Assembly: GCA_002391225.1 (NCBI GenBank)
Contig: DGRV01000045.1
Location: 1 to 25,594 of the forward strand
Source: Christensenella sp. UBA4379
Lineage (GTDB): Bacteria; Bacillota; Clostridia; Christensenellales; Aristaeellaceae
DNA length: 25,594 nucleotides
Direction of reading: 5' to 3'
A program made the position numbers and the translations under genes. This document shows, piece by piece, positions 1 through 7,339 of the stretch. Every line of letters begins with the position of its first letter. Position 1 is the stretch's first letter. The notes beneath the pieces are model-generated. The model was not told the origin of the DNA and ran no database searches. It saw nothing but the letters and a program-made list of their open reading frames with translations.

Positions 1-742
1 TCCGGGCCTTGATGCCCTCCAGCAGGGCTTCGGTATCAATCAGCCCGCCCCGGGAGGTATTGACGATGACCACGCCCTTTTTCATCTTTTCGATGGCCGA
101 GGCGCTGATCATGTGGCGCGTTTCGTCCGTCAGCGGACAGTGGAGGGAGATGACGTCGCTTCTGGCGAACAGCTCGTCCAGCGAAACGTACTCGATCCCG
201 CTGTCCGGTGCGGGAAAGAGGTCATAGGCGATCACCTTCATGCCGAAGCCCCGGCAGATGTCGATGAAGATTCTGCCGATCTTGCCCGTGCCGATCACGC
301 CCACTGTTTTTCCGTGAAAGTCAAACCCCGTCAGCCCGTTCAGGGAGAAATTGAACTCCCGCGTCCGGTTATAGGCCTTGTGGATGCGGCGCACGGAGGT
401 CAGCAGCAGGGCGATGGCGTGCTCGGCCACGGCGTAGGGAGAATAGGCCGGAACGTGGACCACGTGGACCTTGCCGAAGGCCGCCTGCACATCCACGTTG
501 TTATACCCAGCGGAGCGCAGGGCGACCAGGCGCACCCCAATCTCATACAGCCGTTCAATCACAGCGGCGTTCACCGTATCGTTGACAAACACGCAGACGG
601 CGTCGCAGCCCTTCGCCAATTCCACCGTATCCTCGTTCAGCTTCGTCTCCAGGAACCTGAACTGCATATCGTACTCGCCGCCGTAGCGCTCAAAGGAAGG
701 CCTGTCGTAGGCCTTCGCGTCAAAAAATGCAACCTTGATCAT
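1..742 (-). CDS. ldhA: D-lactate dehydrogenase (D-2-hydroxyacid dehydrogenase), C-terminus cut by window edge
   Basis: The reading frame starts at ATG 740-742 after a GGGAGG ribosome site and stays open to base 1, giving about 247 residues, so the last quarter lies outside the window. The N-terminus (MIKVAFFDAKAYDRPSFE) is typical of fermentative D-lactate dehydrogenases. The substrate-binding Arg sits in LRSAGYNNVD, and the Rossmann NAD motif is GVIGTGKIG. LHCPLTDETRHMI and VIVNTSRGGLID are standard for the D-2-hydroxyacid dehydrogenase family. The catalytic Glu and His that come later in the family are not visible. The expected reaction is NADH-dependent reduction of pyruvate to D-lactate in the cytoplasm. 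It lies 17 bases after the DUF3237 gene and probably shares its transcript. A related 2-hydroxyacid dehydrogenase with another substrate cannot be excluded. Confidence 0.85.
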   Translation of the reverse strand, partial: MIKVAFFDAKAYDRPSFERYGGEYDMQFRFLETKLNEDTVELAKGCDAVCVFVNDTVNAAVIERLYEIGVRLVALRSAGYNNVDVQAAFGKVHVVHVPAYSPYAVAEHAIALLLTSVRRIHKAYNRTREFNFSLNGLTGFDFHGKTVGVIGTGKIGRIFIDICRGFGMKVIAYDLFPAPDSGIEYVSLDELFARSDVISLHCPLTDETRHMISASAIEKMKKGVVIVNTSRGGLIDTEALLEGIKAR

Positions 743-759
743 TGTCCGCCTCCCGCGTA

Positions 760-1203
760 TTATTTCTCGTCCGGATGGTTTTCCAGCGCCTCATACAGCC
801 GGATGAGGACGCCCTTTTCGTCTGGGATTCCTTCCCCTATAAAGCAGTTCCGATGAAGATACGGGGCCAGGGCGGCGCTGTCCGTCAGAAAGGTCGGCAC
901 CGTTTTGAGCACCGGCCCTTCCTCCCCGTCGGCAGACCAGCCGTTGTTCTCAATGTAGATACGGCAGGCAGCGCCGGTATGGTCCGTCCCCTCCAGCATG
1001 TAGCGGGCCTGCATGTGGCGCACGCCGCTGAGATTGACCCGCTGCACGTCCACGCCGCCCGGGCAGACCCGCCCCTGAAAGATCTCCCCCGCCGCCGTCC
1101 CGCCAAAGGGGATCATGAGGACGCCGCCTCCCGGCCCGGAGAGGCTGGAGATTTCGCTTCCGTCGATCTTTACCCGGATCTCCAGGATGAGCTTTTTTTC
1201 CAT
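760..1203 (-). CDS. DUF3237 family protein
   Basis: This 147-residue protein starts at ATG 1201-1203 with GGGAGG about 8 bases upstream. It has no signal peptide or membrane segment. The pattern of an opening LEIRVKIDG strand, a GPGGGVLMIPFGGTAAG stretch, a GVDVQRV segment, RYMLEGTD and IYIENNGW matches the DUF3237 (UPF0311) family as I remember it, a small beta-barrel family without a settled function. The family is sometimes found beside oxidoreductases of organic acids. Here it is followed after 17 bases by D-lactate dehydrogenase on the same strand, so co-transcription is likely. A role linked to lactate or hydroxyacid metabolism is inference from position only. Confidence 0.7.
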   Translation of the reverse strand: MEKKLILEIRVKIDGSEISSLSGPGGGVLMIPFGGTAAGEIFQGRVCPGGVDVQRVNLSGVRHMQARYMLEGTDHTGAACRIYIENNGWSADGEEGPVLKTVPTFLTDSAALAPYLHRNCFIGEGIPDEKGVLIRLYEALENHPDEK

Positions 1204-1262
1204 ATGCTGTCCTCCCTTACCAGGCAGAAGAAATGCTGATGCAGCTGCCGGTCTTCCCCATG

Positions 1263-1291
1263 AGTATAGCCGAAAGACAGGCGGATTGCAA
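1263..1291 (-). promoter_or_regulatory. Sigma-A type promoter for the DUF3237-ldh unit
   Basis: On the minus strand TTGCAA (complement of 1286-1291) is followed by a 17-base spacer and TATACT (complement of 1263-1268). The start codon at 1203 is about 50 bases beyond the predicted start point. The spacer is made largely of one arm of the hairpin at 1270-1307, and the -35 box lies in the hairpin loop. Confidence 0.6.
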
Positions 1292-1307
1292 GCCGCCTGT
1301 CTTTCGG
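1270..1307 (-). terminator. Perfect 15-bp hairpin downstream of the tannase-like gene
   Basis: The arms 1270-1284 and 1293-1307 are perfect complements around an 8-base loop, 14 bases past the stop of the gene at 1321. No clear T-run follows on the minus strand, so it may be a weak terminator, an mRNA end protector or an operator. It overlaps the -35/spacer region of the next promoter. Confidence 0.5.
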
Positions 1308-1320
1308 ATTCATGAGTTGA

Positions 1321-3141
1321 TCATTTCATGCACGCTTGGACCCAGGCGATAAAGTTCTCCGTGGAGGAGCCTGTACGTTCGGCCTGGGTGTGGCCCTGGC
1401 CCCAGACAGTTTCAAAGTCCACGCTGGTTTCCTCGCTGTATGCCGCGGCCGCCAGCGCCAGATCGATTTCCGTGCAAAGAGCGGTATCGCCCTGATTGAT
1501 GCCGGTGCGGATGCGCCAGAAGGTGGCGGGTTCGCTGGTCTGATAGCCTTCATAAGCGGGAGAGAGATAATACATCGGGTTGTACATGTTCACGCGGACG
1601 TCCACCGTGTTGCCCAGGGCGTCCTGCCTGGACAGATCGGCGCTGAACGCTTCCTCGTATTCGCTCCCGGCCGCCTGGGCAGCCAGATAGGCATCAAAGT
1701 GCGCCCCGCTGCCGTCGCCGCAGCCAAAGAGCGTGTTTTCGCCCTGGCCCCTGTCCAACTGGTCAAAGGCGGCAATGCCCTTGGAGGCGTTTTTCAGGGC
1801 CTGGACAAAGGCGGCGACGCTGGTGATGGTGACGGTGTTCGTGCTCTCGTCCCAGGCGACCCATTCGCCATTGGCGTTTAAGGCGTCGATATAAGCCTGC
1901 TTGGTTTCATAGGTGCCGCTCATGGACAAGGCGGAAGAGGCGCTTTCCGTGCGGGCAATGCCGTCCATTGCTTCATAATTGGCAGTCTCCCCCTGTTCTG
2001 CTTCCATGCCCTCGCCGCCGAAACCGCTCTGGGGCAGTTCGCCGTTTTCAACATCCGGCATCTGGCCTTCCGTCTGGCCGGGCATCCCGCCGAAGTTCCC
2101 GTCAGGCCGTCCGCCCCGGAAATTGCCGCCCCGGCCGCCCATCCGACCGCCAAAGCCGCCGGAGGAAGAAGCGGTGTAAGGGAATTCCGTATCGCTGAGG
2201 AAATGCTCCAGCGAGGTTTCAATGACGCCCTTCACATAATTGTAGTAGGTGCCGGCCTGCCAGATGCCCTCTTCGCTTTCGGTCAACATCAGGACGTTGC
2301 CCTCTTCGTCCGTCAGGCCCAGCTGGTTGATATATCCCGCGAAGGCCAGGGCCATGCCGTCCGAATAGGCCTGGTTTTCTTCGCTCAGCCCCGTTCTGGT
2401 GCTGCCCATGTTCCATTCATAGGCTTCGTCCGCGACATCCAGGTTGGTGATTGGGCACCAGCACATGCTGCCCTTGACGGCGTCGCTCTCGGTCATCACA
2501 GCCCCGATGGCCTCCAGATAGGGGTCATACAGCGCGCTGTTACCCGTAGCGCCGAGCAGGGCGCTCTGGGCTCCGCCGCCGCTCATGCCCAAAGAGAAAA
2601 TGCTGTCCATATCTCCGGGAAGCAGATCGGCATTGTAGCGCGCATAGCGGATCGCGGCCTTAAAATCGGTCACCCCGGCGGGCGCTCCGGCGTCCCGGCC
2701 GCGGGTGCCTGCAAAAAGCACGATCATCCCCGCGCCCGTATAATCGGAAATGCTGCCGTAGCCCATGGAGCTGCTGTACCCGGTCGGCGCGGACATGGCG
2801 GAATAGCCGGGCGTGTTCACCGGAAGGATCAGCGGCGCGGTAAGGGCGGTGTACGGGCCGGCCGCGCCGTTTTCATTGACAGAGCAGGTATAGGTTCCGT
2901 CCCCGTTTTCCGCGGCGGTAAAGTAAGCGCCGGGCACAAAGATGCCCATGGTCTCATAGCCGCTGTCCGCCGTCGTGGCCGCATAGGACAGGCCCACCTG
3001 CCAGTACACATCGTCGGATGCCTCATACTGCCATTTCGTCATATCAATTTTCGGCAGGCCGGTTTCTTCCGCAGCAGCCGCAAAGGGCACCGCGCCGAAG
3101 ATCAGCAGCGCCGTCAGGATCATTGAAAGTATTTTTTTCAT
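1321..3141 (-). CDS. Secreted tannase-like serine hydrolase (subtype B tannase family)
   Basis: The start is set at ATG 3139-3141 because GGAGG lies 8-10 bases upstream and a signal peptide (MKKILSMILTALLIFGAVPF, then AAAAEE) follows; an ATG 18 bases earlier lacks this. The product has 606 residues. The nucleophile elbow GMSGGG places Ser187. Asp552 (GINQGDTA) and His584 (VWGQGHTQAE) are 32 residues apart, the same spacing I recall between the catalytic Asp and His of the Lactobacillus plantarum tannase. The likely reaction is hydrolysis of galloyl or related phenolic esters outside the cell. Residues about 327-390 form a Gly/Met/Phe/Pro-rich low-complexity insert in the lid region. A feruloyl-esterase-like specificity is the main alternative. 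Confidence 0.75.
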   Translation of the reverse strand: MKKILSMILTALLIFGAVPFAAAAEETGLPKIDMTKWQYEASDDVYWQVGLSYAATTADSGYETMGIFVPGAYFTAAENGDGTYTCSVNENGAAGPYTALTAPLILPVNTPGYSAMSAPTGYSSSMGYGSISDYTGAGMIVLFAGTRGRDAGAPAGVTDFKAAIRYARYNADLLPGDMDSIFSLGMSGGGAQSALLGATGNSALYDPYLEAIGAVMTESDAVKGSMCWCPITNLDVADEAYEWNMGSTRTGLSEENQAYSDGMALAFAGYINQLGLTDEEGNVLMLTESEEGIWQAGTYYNYVKGVIETSLEHFLSDTEFPYTASSSGGFGGRMGGRGGNFRGGRPDGNFGGMPGQTEGQMPDVENGELPQSGFGGEGMEAEQGETANYEAMDGIARTESASSALSMSGTYETKQAYIDALNANGEWVAWDESTNTVTITSVAAFVQALKNASKGIAAFDQLDRGQGENTLFGCGDGSGAHFDAYLAAQAAGSEYEEAFSADLSRQDALGNTVDVRVNMYNPMYYLSPAYEGYQTSEPATFWRIRTGINQGDTALCTEIDLALAAAAYSEETSVDFETVWGQGHTQAERTGSSTENFIAWVQACMK

Positions 3142-3340
3142 TGCCTTTTCCTCCCACATTTTTAAAACGGATACCCGGTCTTGCGCTTCCGCTGCCCGGT
3201 ATCATGAGGAAAGTATAGCACGGGAACTTAAAATAAACCTGAAAGAAAAGAAATTATTTTTCCGCCCATCTGTTCTCCCGGACGTATCCGTGCTATACTT
3301 AGTTTTGCGCCCCGAAAAACTTGAACGCTGAGGAAGAATT
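3142..3340. promoter_or_regulatory. Divergent intergenic region between tannase-like and esterase genes
   Basis: The 199 bases hold two outward promoters. Minus strand: -10 TATACT (complement of 3212-3217), preceded at 3227-3244 by two 7-base direct repeats (TTTCAGG, four bases, TTTTAAG on the minus strand) in the place of a -35 box. Plus strand: TATACT at 3294-3299 with a poor -35 candidate (TGTTCT, 3271-3276), about 40 bases before the esterase start. No gene is seen here. Confidence 0.5.
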
Positions 3341-4111
3341 ATGCTGATCAAACAGGATTTTTATTTTCATTCATTAGATGCCCACCGTCCCCTTCACATC
3401 CGTATCCCGGACTTTGGAGAGCCTCCGTTTCCGGTCATGTATTTCTTTGACGGCCACAACCTCTTTCGGGATGAGGACGCCACCTACGGAAAATCCTGGG
3501 GCCTGGACGCCTTCTGCGCCTCCTGGGACAAGCCCATCATCATCGTCGGCGTGGAGTGCGCCCACGAAGGGAACCTCCGGCTCTCCGAATACCTGCCTTA
3601 TGGCTCCAGATACGGGTGGCTGAGGAACCTGGAGCCCCTGGGACAGAAAACCATGGACGGCATCATCCATGAGCTGAAGCCCTATATTGACAGCGCTTTC
3701 CCGACCATCCCCTTCCGCGAGTGCACCGGCATCGGCGGCTCCAGTATGGGCGGGCTGATGGCGGTCTACGCCCTGGTCCACTGTAATGAGTACATTTCCA
3801 AGGCCGCCTGCCTGTCGCCCTCCATCGGGAGTGTCAGCGGCATGCTCTGGCACGAGATGAACGAGACCCCGCTCAGCCCGGATTCGAGGATCTATCTCTC
3901 CTGGGGCACCAACGAAGGCTACGGCGGCGTCAAAGACCCCTGGGCCGAGGACACCTCCAGCTGGCTGTACAAAACCTGCCGGGCCACCGCCAACAAAATT
4001 CTGAAAGTAGGCGGCGCGGCGAAGCTCTACTGCCAGATCGGCGGAAGGCACTGCGAGGCTGACTGGGAAAAGCAAAATTCCCTTTATATGCCTTTTCTCT
4101 GGCAGGAATAA
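3341..4111 (+). CDS. Alpha/beta-hydrolase, putative esterase family (esterase D / YbbA type)
   Basis: This 256-residue protein starts at ATG 3341 after GAGGAAG. The PVMYFFDGHNLF strand, the IIIVGVECAH strand and the nucleophile elbow GGSSMGG (Ser135) are typical of the putative esterase family (PF00756), which includes trilactone siderophore esterases, feruloyl esterases and S-formylglutathione hydrolase relatives. GGRHCEADW supplies the likely catalytic His237. There is no signal peptide, so it should act in the cytoplasm. It is divergent from the secreted tannase-like hydrolase, which makes intracellular cleavage of an imported ester a reasonable but unproven idea. A bidirectional hairpin terminator follows 20 bases after the stop. 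Confidence 0.8.
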   Translation: MLIKQDFYFHSLDAHRPLHIRIPDFGEPPFPVMYFFDGHNLFRDEDATYGKSWGLDAFCASWDKPIIIVGVECAHEGNLRLSEYLPYGSRYGWLRNLEPLGQKTMDGIIHELKPYIDSAFPTIPFRECTGIGGSSMGGLMAVYALVHCNEYISKAACLSPSIGSVSGMLWHEMNETPLSPDSRIYLSWGTNEGYGGVKDPWAEDTSSWLYKTCRATANKILKVGGAAKLYCQIGGRHCEADWEKQNSLYMPFLWQE

Positions 4112-4131
4112 ATGGTTGACCGAAGACGAAA

Positions 4132-4158
4132 CCCCTGAACCGCTTGGCGATTCAGGGG
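4132..4158. terminator. Bidirectional hairpin between convergent genes
   Basis: CCCCTGAA (4132-4139) pairs with TTCAGGGG (4151-4158). It lies between the convergent esterase and beta-helix genes. A T-rich stretch follows on the plus strand and TTTCG on the minus strand. The left arm plus the next bases (CCCCTGAACCGC) recur in the terminator at 5818. Confidence 0.65.
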
Positions 4159-4215
4159 CTTATGATTATTTCTTTTCAACCGCTTCGTTTCACGCATCAG
4201 CGGGAACCAGGGAGA

Positions 4216-5610
4216 TCAGTTCACCGCGTTTCCGTCGACATAGAGCGTGTAACCGTTGGCAATGACGTTCTCGATATTGCCTTCAAAGCTGGTAACGTAG
4301 GTATCGGCGGTCAGCGTCCATGTGCTGGTTTCGTCCAGCACCACGTTTACGGTACCAGTTTCCGAAGAAACCTGGGCGCCCTTGGCGTTGGTAATGTCGC
4401 CGCTGAAGGTACCTTCAAAGGAGCTGCCGTTGTTCAGCGTCAGGGTCAGGGTGGCATTGTCGCCCACCAGGATCGTGCCCAGAAGGGTCTGTTGATCCGC
4501 TTTCAGCTCGCAGATGTTGGAAGCGCCCTGCCAGCCGTCATCACAGACAGAGAGAAGCACGTCGCTGCCTTCGTTGTTCAGCTGAACGCCGGACAGCGTG
4601 ATCACCGCGTGGGTGTTGGTCACGTGGAACATGTGTCCGTTCAGGCTGGTCAGGCTGCCGCCCGTCATGGTAAAGGCGGAGGTGCCGCTGTCCGCGTCGC
4701 CGGACATGGACTGATAGATCATGATGGTATCATAGAAGGTGGCGTTGCCATTGCACCTGGTGTTGTTGGCGCTCAGGTCACAGTTTTCCAGGGTGATGGA
4801 GTTTTTCCCTTCGATGCAGACGCCCTCGGAGAGGTTGGAGGTAAGCGCCGCGTTCTTCACCGTAATATCCGCGGTGGAGTAGATCGCCGGGGAGCCAAGG
4901 CCGTTGGAGGTATAGCTGCCGCCGTCCACGACCACGGTGCCGCCGCCGCGGTCCGTCCGGATGGGGGCGGAAGAGCCGCCGGAGGTTTCGACCGTCAGAT
5001 GGTTGGCGTATAAGATGCCGCCGCCGGTGGTCATGATGCCGCCGGAGCCGTTGCCGGTGGTGGTGATCGTGGTATCGGTGATGACGACGGTGGTTCCGTC
5101 CCCTTCAGCGCCGTTCTGGCCGGCGTTGCCGCCATAGCTGAACACGCCGTTGGCCCCGCTGGCGTCGGAGGTGATGGTGCCGCCGGTGATGGTGGTCGTG
5201 GAGCCGCCCATGACCAGCACCGCGGCGTTCAGGCCGTAGAAGTTACAGTTGTCCCCGCCGTCGGAGTCTCCGCTTTTCGTAACGGAAGGGTTTTCGATGG
5301 TCACGTCGTCAGCGGTATGGACGATCAGCGCGCTCTCGTCCGCGGTCATGGAAGCGTAGGTCTGATCCGCCTGTTCCTCCACCGCGGTGATTTCAGTCGC
5401 TGCGGCGTATTCAAAGGAAGCTGTCCGTCCTCCTGGCGGGGTACCGCCGCCAAAGCCGCCGGGAGCGCCGTGAGGCGGAGCGCCCATACTGCCGGAAGGC
5501 ATGGCAGGCGGGTCGCCGGAGGGCTTTTCGGGCGGGGTTCCTTCAGCGAAGGCGAAGACAGAGGTAAGCAGCAGCAGAGCCGCCGTCAGCAAAGCAAGAA
5601 ACCGTTTCAT
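4216..5610 (-). CDS. Secreted right-handed beta-helix protein (adhesin/pectate-lyase-like fold)
   Basis: The 464-residue product starts at ATG 5608-5610 with AAAGGAG 9 bases upstream. A signal peptide (MKRFLALLTAALLLLTSVFA) is followed by a Pro/Gly/Met-rich stretch at about residues 24-60. The rest is built of short beta-strand turns rich in Thr, Asn, Gly and Ser: TTTITGGTITS, TVVITDTTITTTGNG, TVVVDGGSYTSNG, SITLENCDLSANN, TLTLTLNNGSSFEG. That is the pattern of parallel beta-helix and adhesin-like surface proteins common in gut Clostridia. No LPXTG anchor, transmembrane tail or catalytic lyase signature is seen, so it may be released or bound non-covalently. Substrate or ligand is unknown; a polysaccharide lyase without recognisable active site is possible. 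Confidence 0.7.
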   Translation of the reverse strand: MKRFLALLTAALLLLTSVFAFAEGTPPEKPSGDPPAMPSGSMGAPPHGAPGGFGGGTPPGGRTASFEYAAATEITAVEEQADQTYASMTADESALIVHTADDVTIENPSVTKSGDSDGGDNCNFYGLNAAVLVMGGSTTTITGGTITSDASGANGVFSYGGNAGQNGAEGDGTTVVITDTTITTTGNGSGGIMTTGGGILYANHLTVETSGGSSAPIRTDRGGGTVVVDGGSYTSNGLGSPAIYSTADITVKNAALTSNLSEGVCIEGKNSITLENCDLSANNTRCNGNATFYDTIMIYQSMSGDADSGTSAFTMTGGSLTSLNGHMFHVTNTHAVITLSGVQLNNEGSDVLLSVCDDGWQGASNICELKADQQTLLGTILVGDNATLTLTLNNGSSFEGTFSGDITNAKGAQVSSETGTVNVVLDETSTWTLTADTYVTSFEGNIENVIANGYTLYVDGNAVN

Positions 5611-5731
5611 ACGTACAAGCTCCTTTCCGAATGCAGGGGAGGCTCCTTTCCAGGAACAAGTCCCCGATTGCAGTCTTTCAAACGATCTGGGTCAGGGACT
5701 CCTTTTCCTTCCGGAGCCGCTGACAGGGATC

Positions 5732-5763
5732 ATTATACGGGCGAACCTTAAATATACTTAAAA
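5732..5763 (-). promoter_or_regulatory. Promoter of the beta-helix gene with direct-repeat operator
   Basis: The minus strand has a perfect -10 box TATAAT (complement of 5732-5737). Eight bases upstream are two near-identical 7-base direct repeats separated by four bases (TTTTAAG-TATA-TTTAAGG, complement of 5746-5763). The 11-base period and position near -35 fit an OmpR/PhoB-type response-regulator site; this is inference. The leader to the ATG is about 115 bases. Confidence 0.55.
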
Positions 5764-5817
5764 TGAAAAATCTTTCTTCGATCAGCGGAATTGGCGATCG
5801 GGCCCTGTATCAGGAAA

Positions 5818-5848
5818 CCCCTGAACCGCTTTGAAGGCGGTTCAGGGG
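5818..5848. terminator. 12-bp perfect hairpin terminator
   Basis: CCCCTGAACCGC (5818-5829) and its complement (5837-5848) enclose a 7-base loop. It lies 62 bases past the stop of the tyrosine phosphatase gene (minus strand), with TTTC next on that side and a T-rich stretch on the other. Confidence 0.75.
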
Positions 5849-5910
5849 CCGGTTTCTTTTCTCCAGGGGTCCTGCCCGAATCAGCGGGCAGGGACGATGC
5901 CAGGCAGACT

Positions 5911-7167
5911 TTACTTTTTCAGCAGGTCGGTCAGGGCCTTCAAGTTCTCTTCGCTCATGCCGGCCTTGGACAGGAGGTTCCGGGCGGCAGCCGCGTAATT
6001 TTCGGGCGTCACGCTGGCCAGGTCATAGGTGCCGTCACCCTTGGCCTCCAGAGAGGAATCAAAGGTCAGCAGATAGTTGATCATATCGTTGAACTTGAGC
6101 TCCACGATATAATCATACGCCGTCTTGTCCGACGCTTCCGTCAGGTTGTAATAGTTATCGTAGGTCACCATGTAGTCGTAGACCATTTCCTCATAGGTAG
6201 CGCCGCAGAGGCCTTCCAGGAGGACGCCCACGAAACCGGTTCTGTCCTTTCCTTCGGTGCAGTGGAACAGGATCTTCGTCGCATGATGCTCCAGCGCGCT
6301 GTTCAGCCCTTTGACCAGGGCGGCCTGATAAGCCGCGCCTTCATAGGCCGCGGACATGGCCATCAGGCAGACCTGATCGTTATCCAGCAGCTTCTGAGAG
6401 TAATCCAGCGTCTCCCATACATCGGCCTTCTGATACTGATCGATCTTTTTCTGCGAGTCCGCCAGGTTCAGCACGTAATTGATGCCGTTCGCCTTCGCCA
6501 AATCATTGACATAGGTGGCGCGGTTGTTGGCGTTGTCAAAGAGGGAAGCTGATCTGAACAGGACGTTTTCCTTCATCGCCTCGGACCGGACCGCCCGGAA
6601 GTTGGCGAAGACCTCTTCCTTGGTCGCGCCGTTTTTCGCTTCGTAGTCCTCATAATTTTTGCTGTAGGTCAGGCCGCCCACGAGCTGCTGTTCATAGGCG
6701 TACCCGCCCTGCTCCACCAGGGTGATGGTGCACTTCATGTCCGTCGTCAGATGCAGCAGGTTCCACATTTCCCGGTTGTTGTAGCAGAAACGGAGATACG
6801 GATAATCGGTCCTGGTGTACTGATAATCCTCTCCCCTCTTTTCCTTGATGGCATAGCCGTAGCCGCAGAGCAGCGGATCGCCGGTCTTGGTATAATAGCC
6901 GTTATAGAAGGGAACAGATTTGAATTCGTAGCGGTACAGATCGTTTTCCAGCACCACGTTGCAGGCGTCGCCCAGCTCAAAGCCCAGGGCGATAAAGTCC
7001 TTGATGGAGATGTTCACATCGCACCCGTAGAAGGCGTCCGCTCCTCTGTTCAGAATGTCCAGCGTCACGGAAAGAGGTTCCGCCGGGCTTTCCACCGCCT
7101 CGGCCTGCGCGCCAAATGCGCTCAGCAACAGACACAGTGCCGCCAGGATCGCAAAGAACTTTTTCAT
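5911..7167 (-). CDS. Secreted tyrosine-type protein/lipid phosphatase
   Basis: The 418-residue protein begins with a signal peptide (MKKFFAILAALCLLLSAFGA, then QAEA), so it acts outside the membrane. The C-terminal half carries the phosphatase P-loop HCTEGKDRTG (Cys303, Arg309) and an upstream VLNLADS whose Asp237 could be the general acid. This arrangement fits the Y_phosphatase3 group (PF13350), which includes secreted MptpB/LipA-like enzymes acting on phosphotyrosine or phosphoinositides. The N-terminal ~150 residues look like a separate beta-rich domain; the stretch around NISIKDFIALGFELGD recalls the C-terminal barrel of SAM-hydroxide adenosyltransferases, but I am not sure of this. A strong promoter precedes it and a hairpin follows, so it is probably monocistronic. 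The substrate is unknown. Confidence 0.8.
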   Translation of the reverse strand: MKKFFAILAALCLLLSAFGAQAEAVESPAEPLSVTLDILNRGADAFYGCDVNISIKDFIALGFELGDACNVVLENDLYRYEFKSVPFYNGYYTKTGDPLLCGYGYAIKEKRGEDYQYTRTDYPYLRFCYNNREMWNLLHLTTDMKCTITLVEQGGYAYEQQLVGGLTYSKNYEDYEAKNGATKEEVFANFRAVRSEAMKENVLFRSASLFDNANNRATYVNDLAKANGINYVLNLADSQKKIDQYQKADVWETLDYSQKLLDNDQVCLMAMSAAYEGAAYQAALVKGLNSALEHHATKILFHCTEGKDRTGFVGVLLEGLCGATYEEMVYDYMVTYDNYYNLTEASDKTAYDYIVELKFNDMINYLLTFDSSLEAKGDGTYDLASVTPENYAAAARNLLSKAGMSEENLKALTDLLKK

Positions 7168-7223
7168 GCTGTCTCTCCTTTCATGGTCCCATATATTCCG
7201 GCTGCATCCCGCCGGATAGGTTT

Positions 7224-7252
7224 ATTATAGCCCATATCCGCCAAATATTCAA
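7224..7252 (-). promoter_or_regulatory. Strong sigma-A promoter of the secreted phosphatase gene
   Basis: The minus strand reads TTGAAT (complement of 7247-7252), a 17-base spacer, then a perfect TATAAT (complement of 7224-7229). The start codon is 56 bases downstream, with AGGAGAG in front of it. Confidence 0.75.
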
Positions 7253-7286
7253 CCAGAAGAAAGCAATTTGGGGCAGATGACAAAAG

Positions 7287-7319
7287 GGCCGCTCCCGGCG
7301 CTGAAACGCGGGAGCGGCC
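7287..7319 (-). terminator. Hairpin terminator after the secreted HAD phosphatase gene
   Basis: The 11-base arms GGCCGCTCCCG (7287-7297) and its complement (7309-7319) enclose an 11-base loop, followed on the minus strand by CTTTTG. It lies 20 bases past the stop at 7340. Confidence 0.75.
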
Positions 7320-7339
7320 ATCAGTGTATTCCGTTTTCT

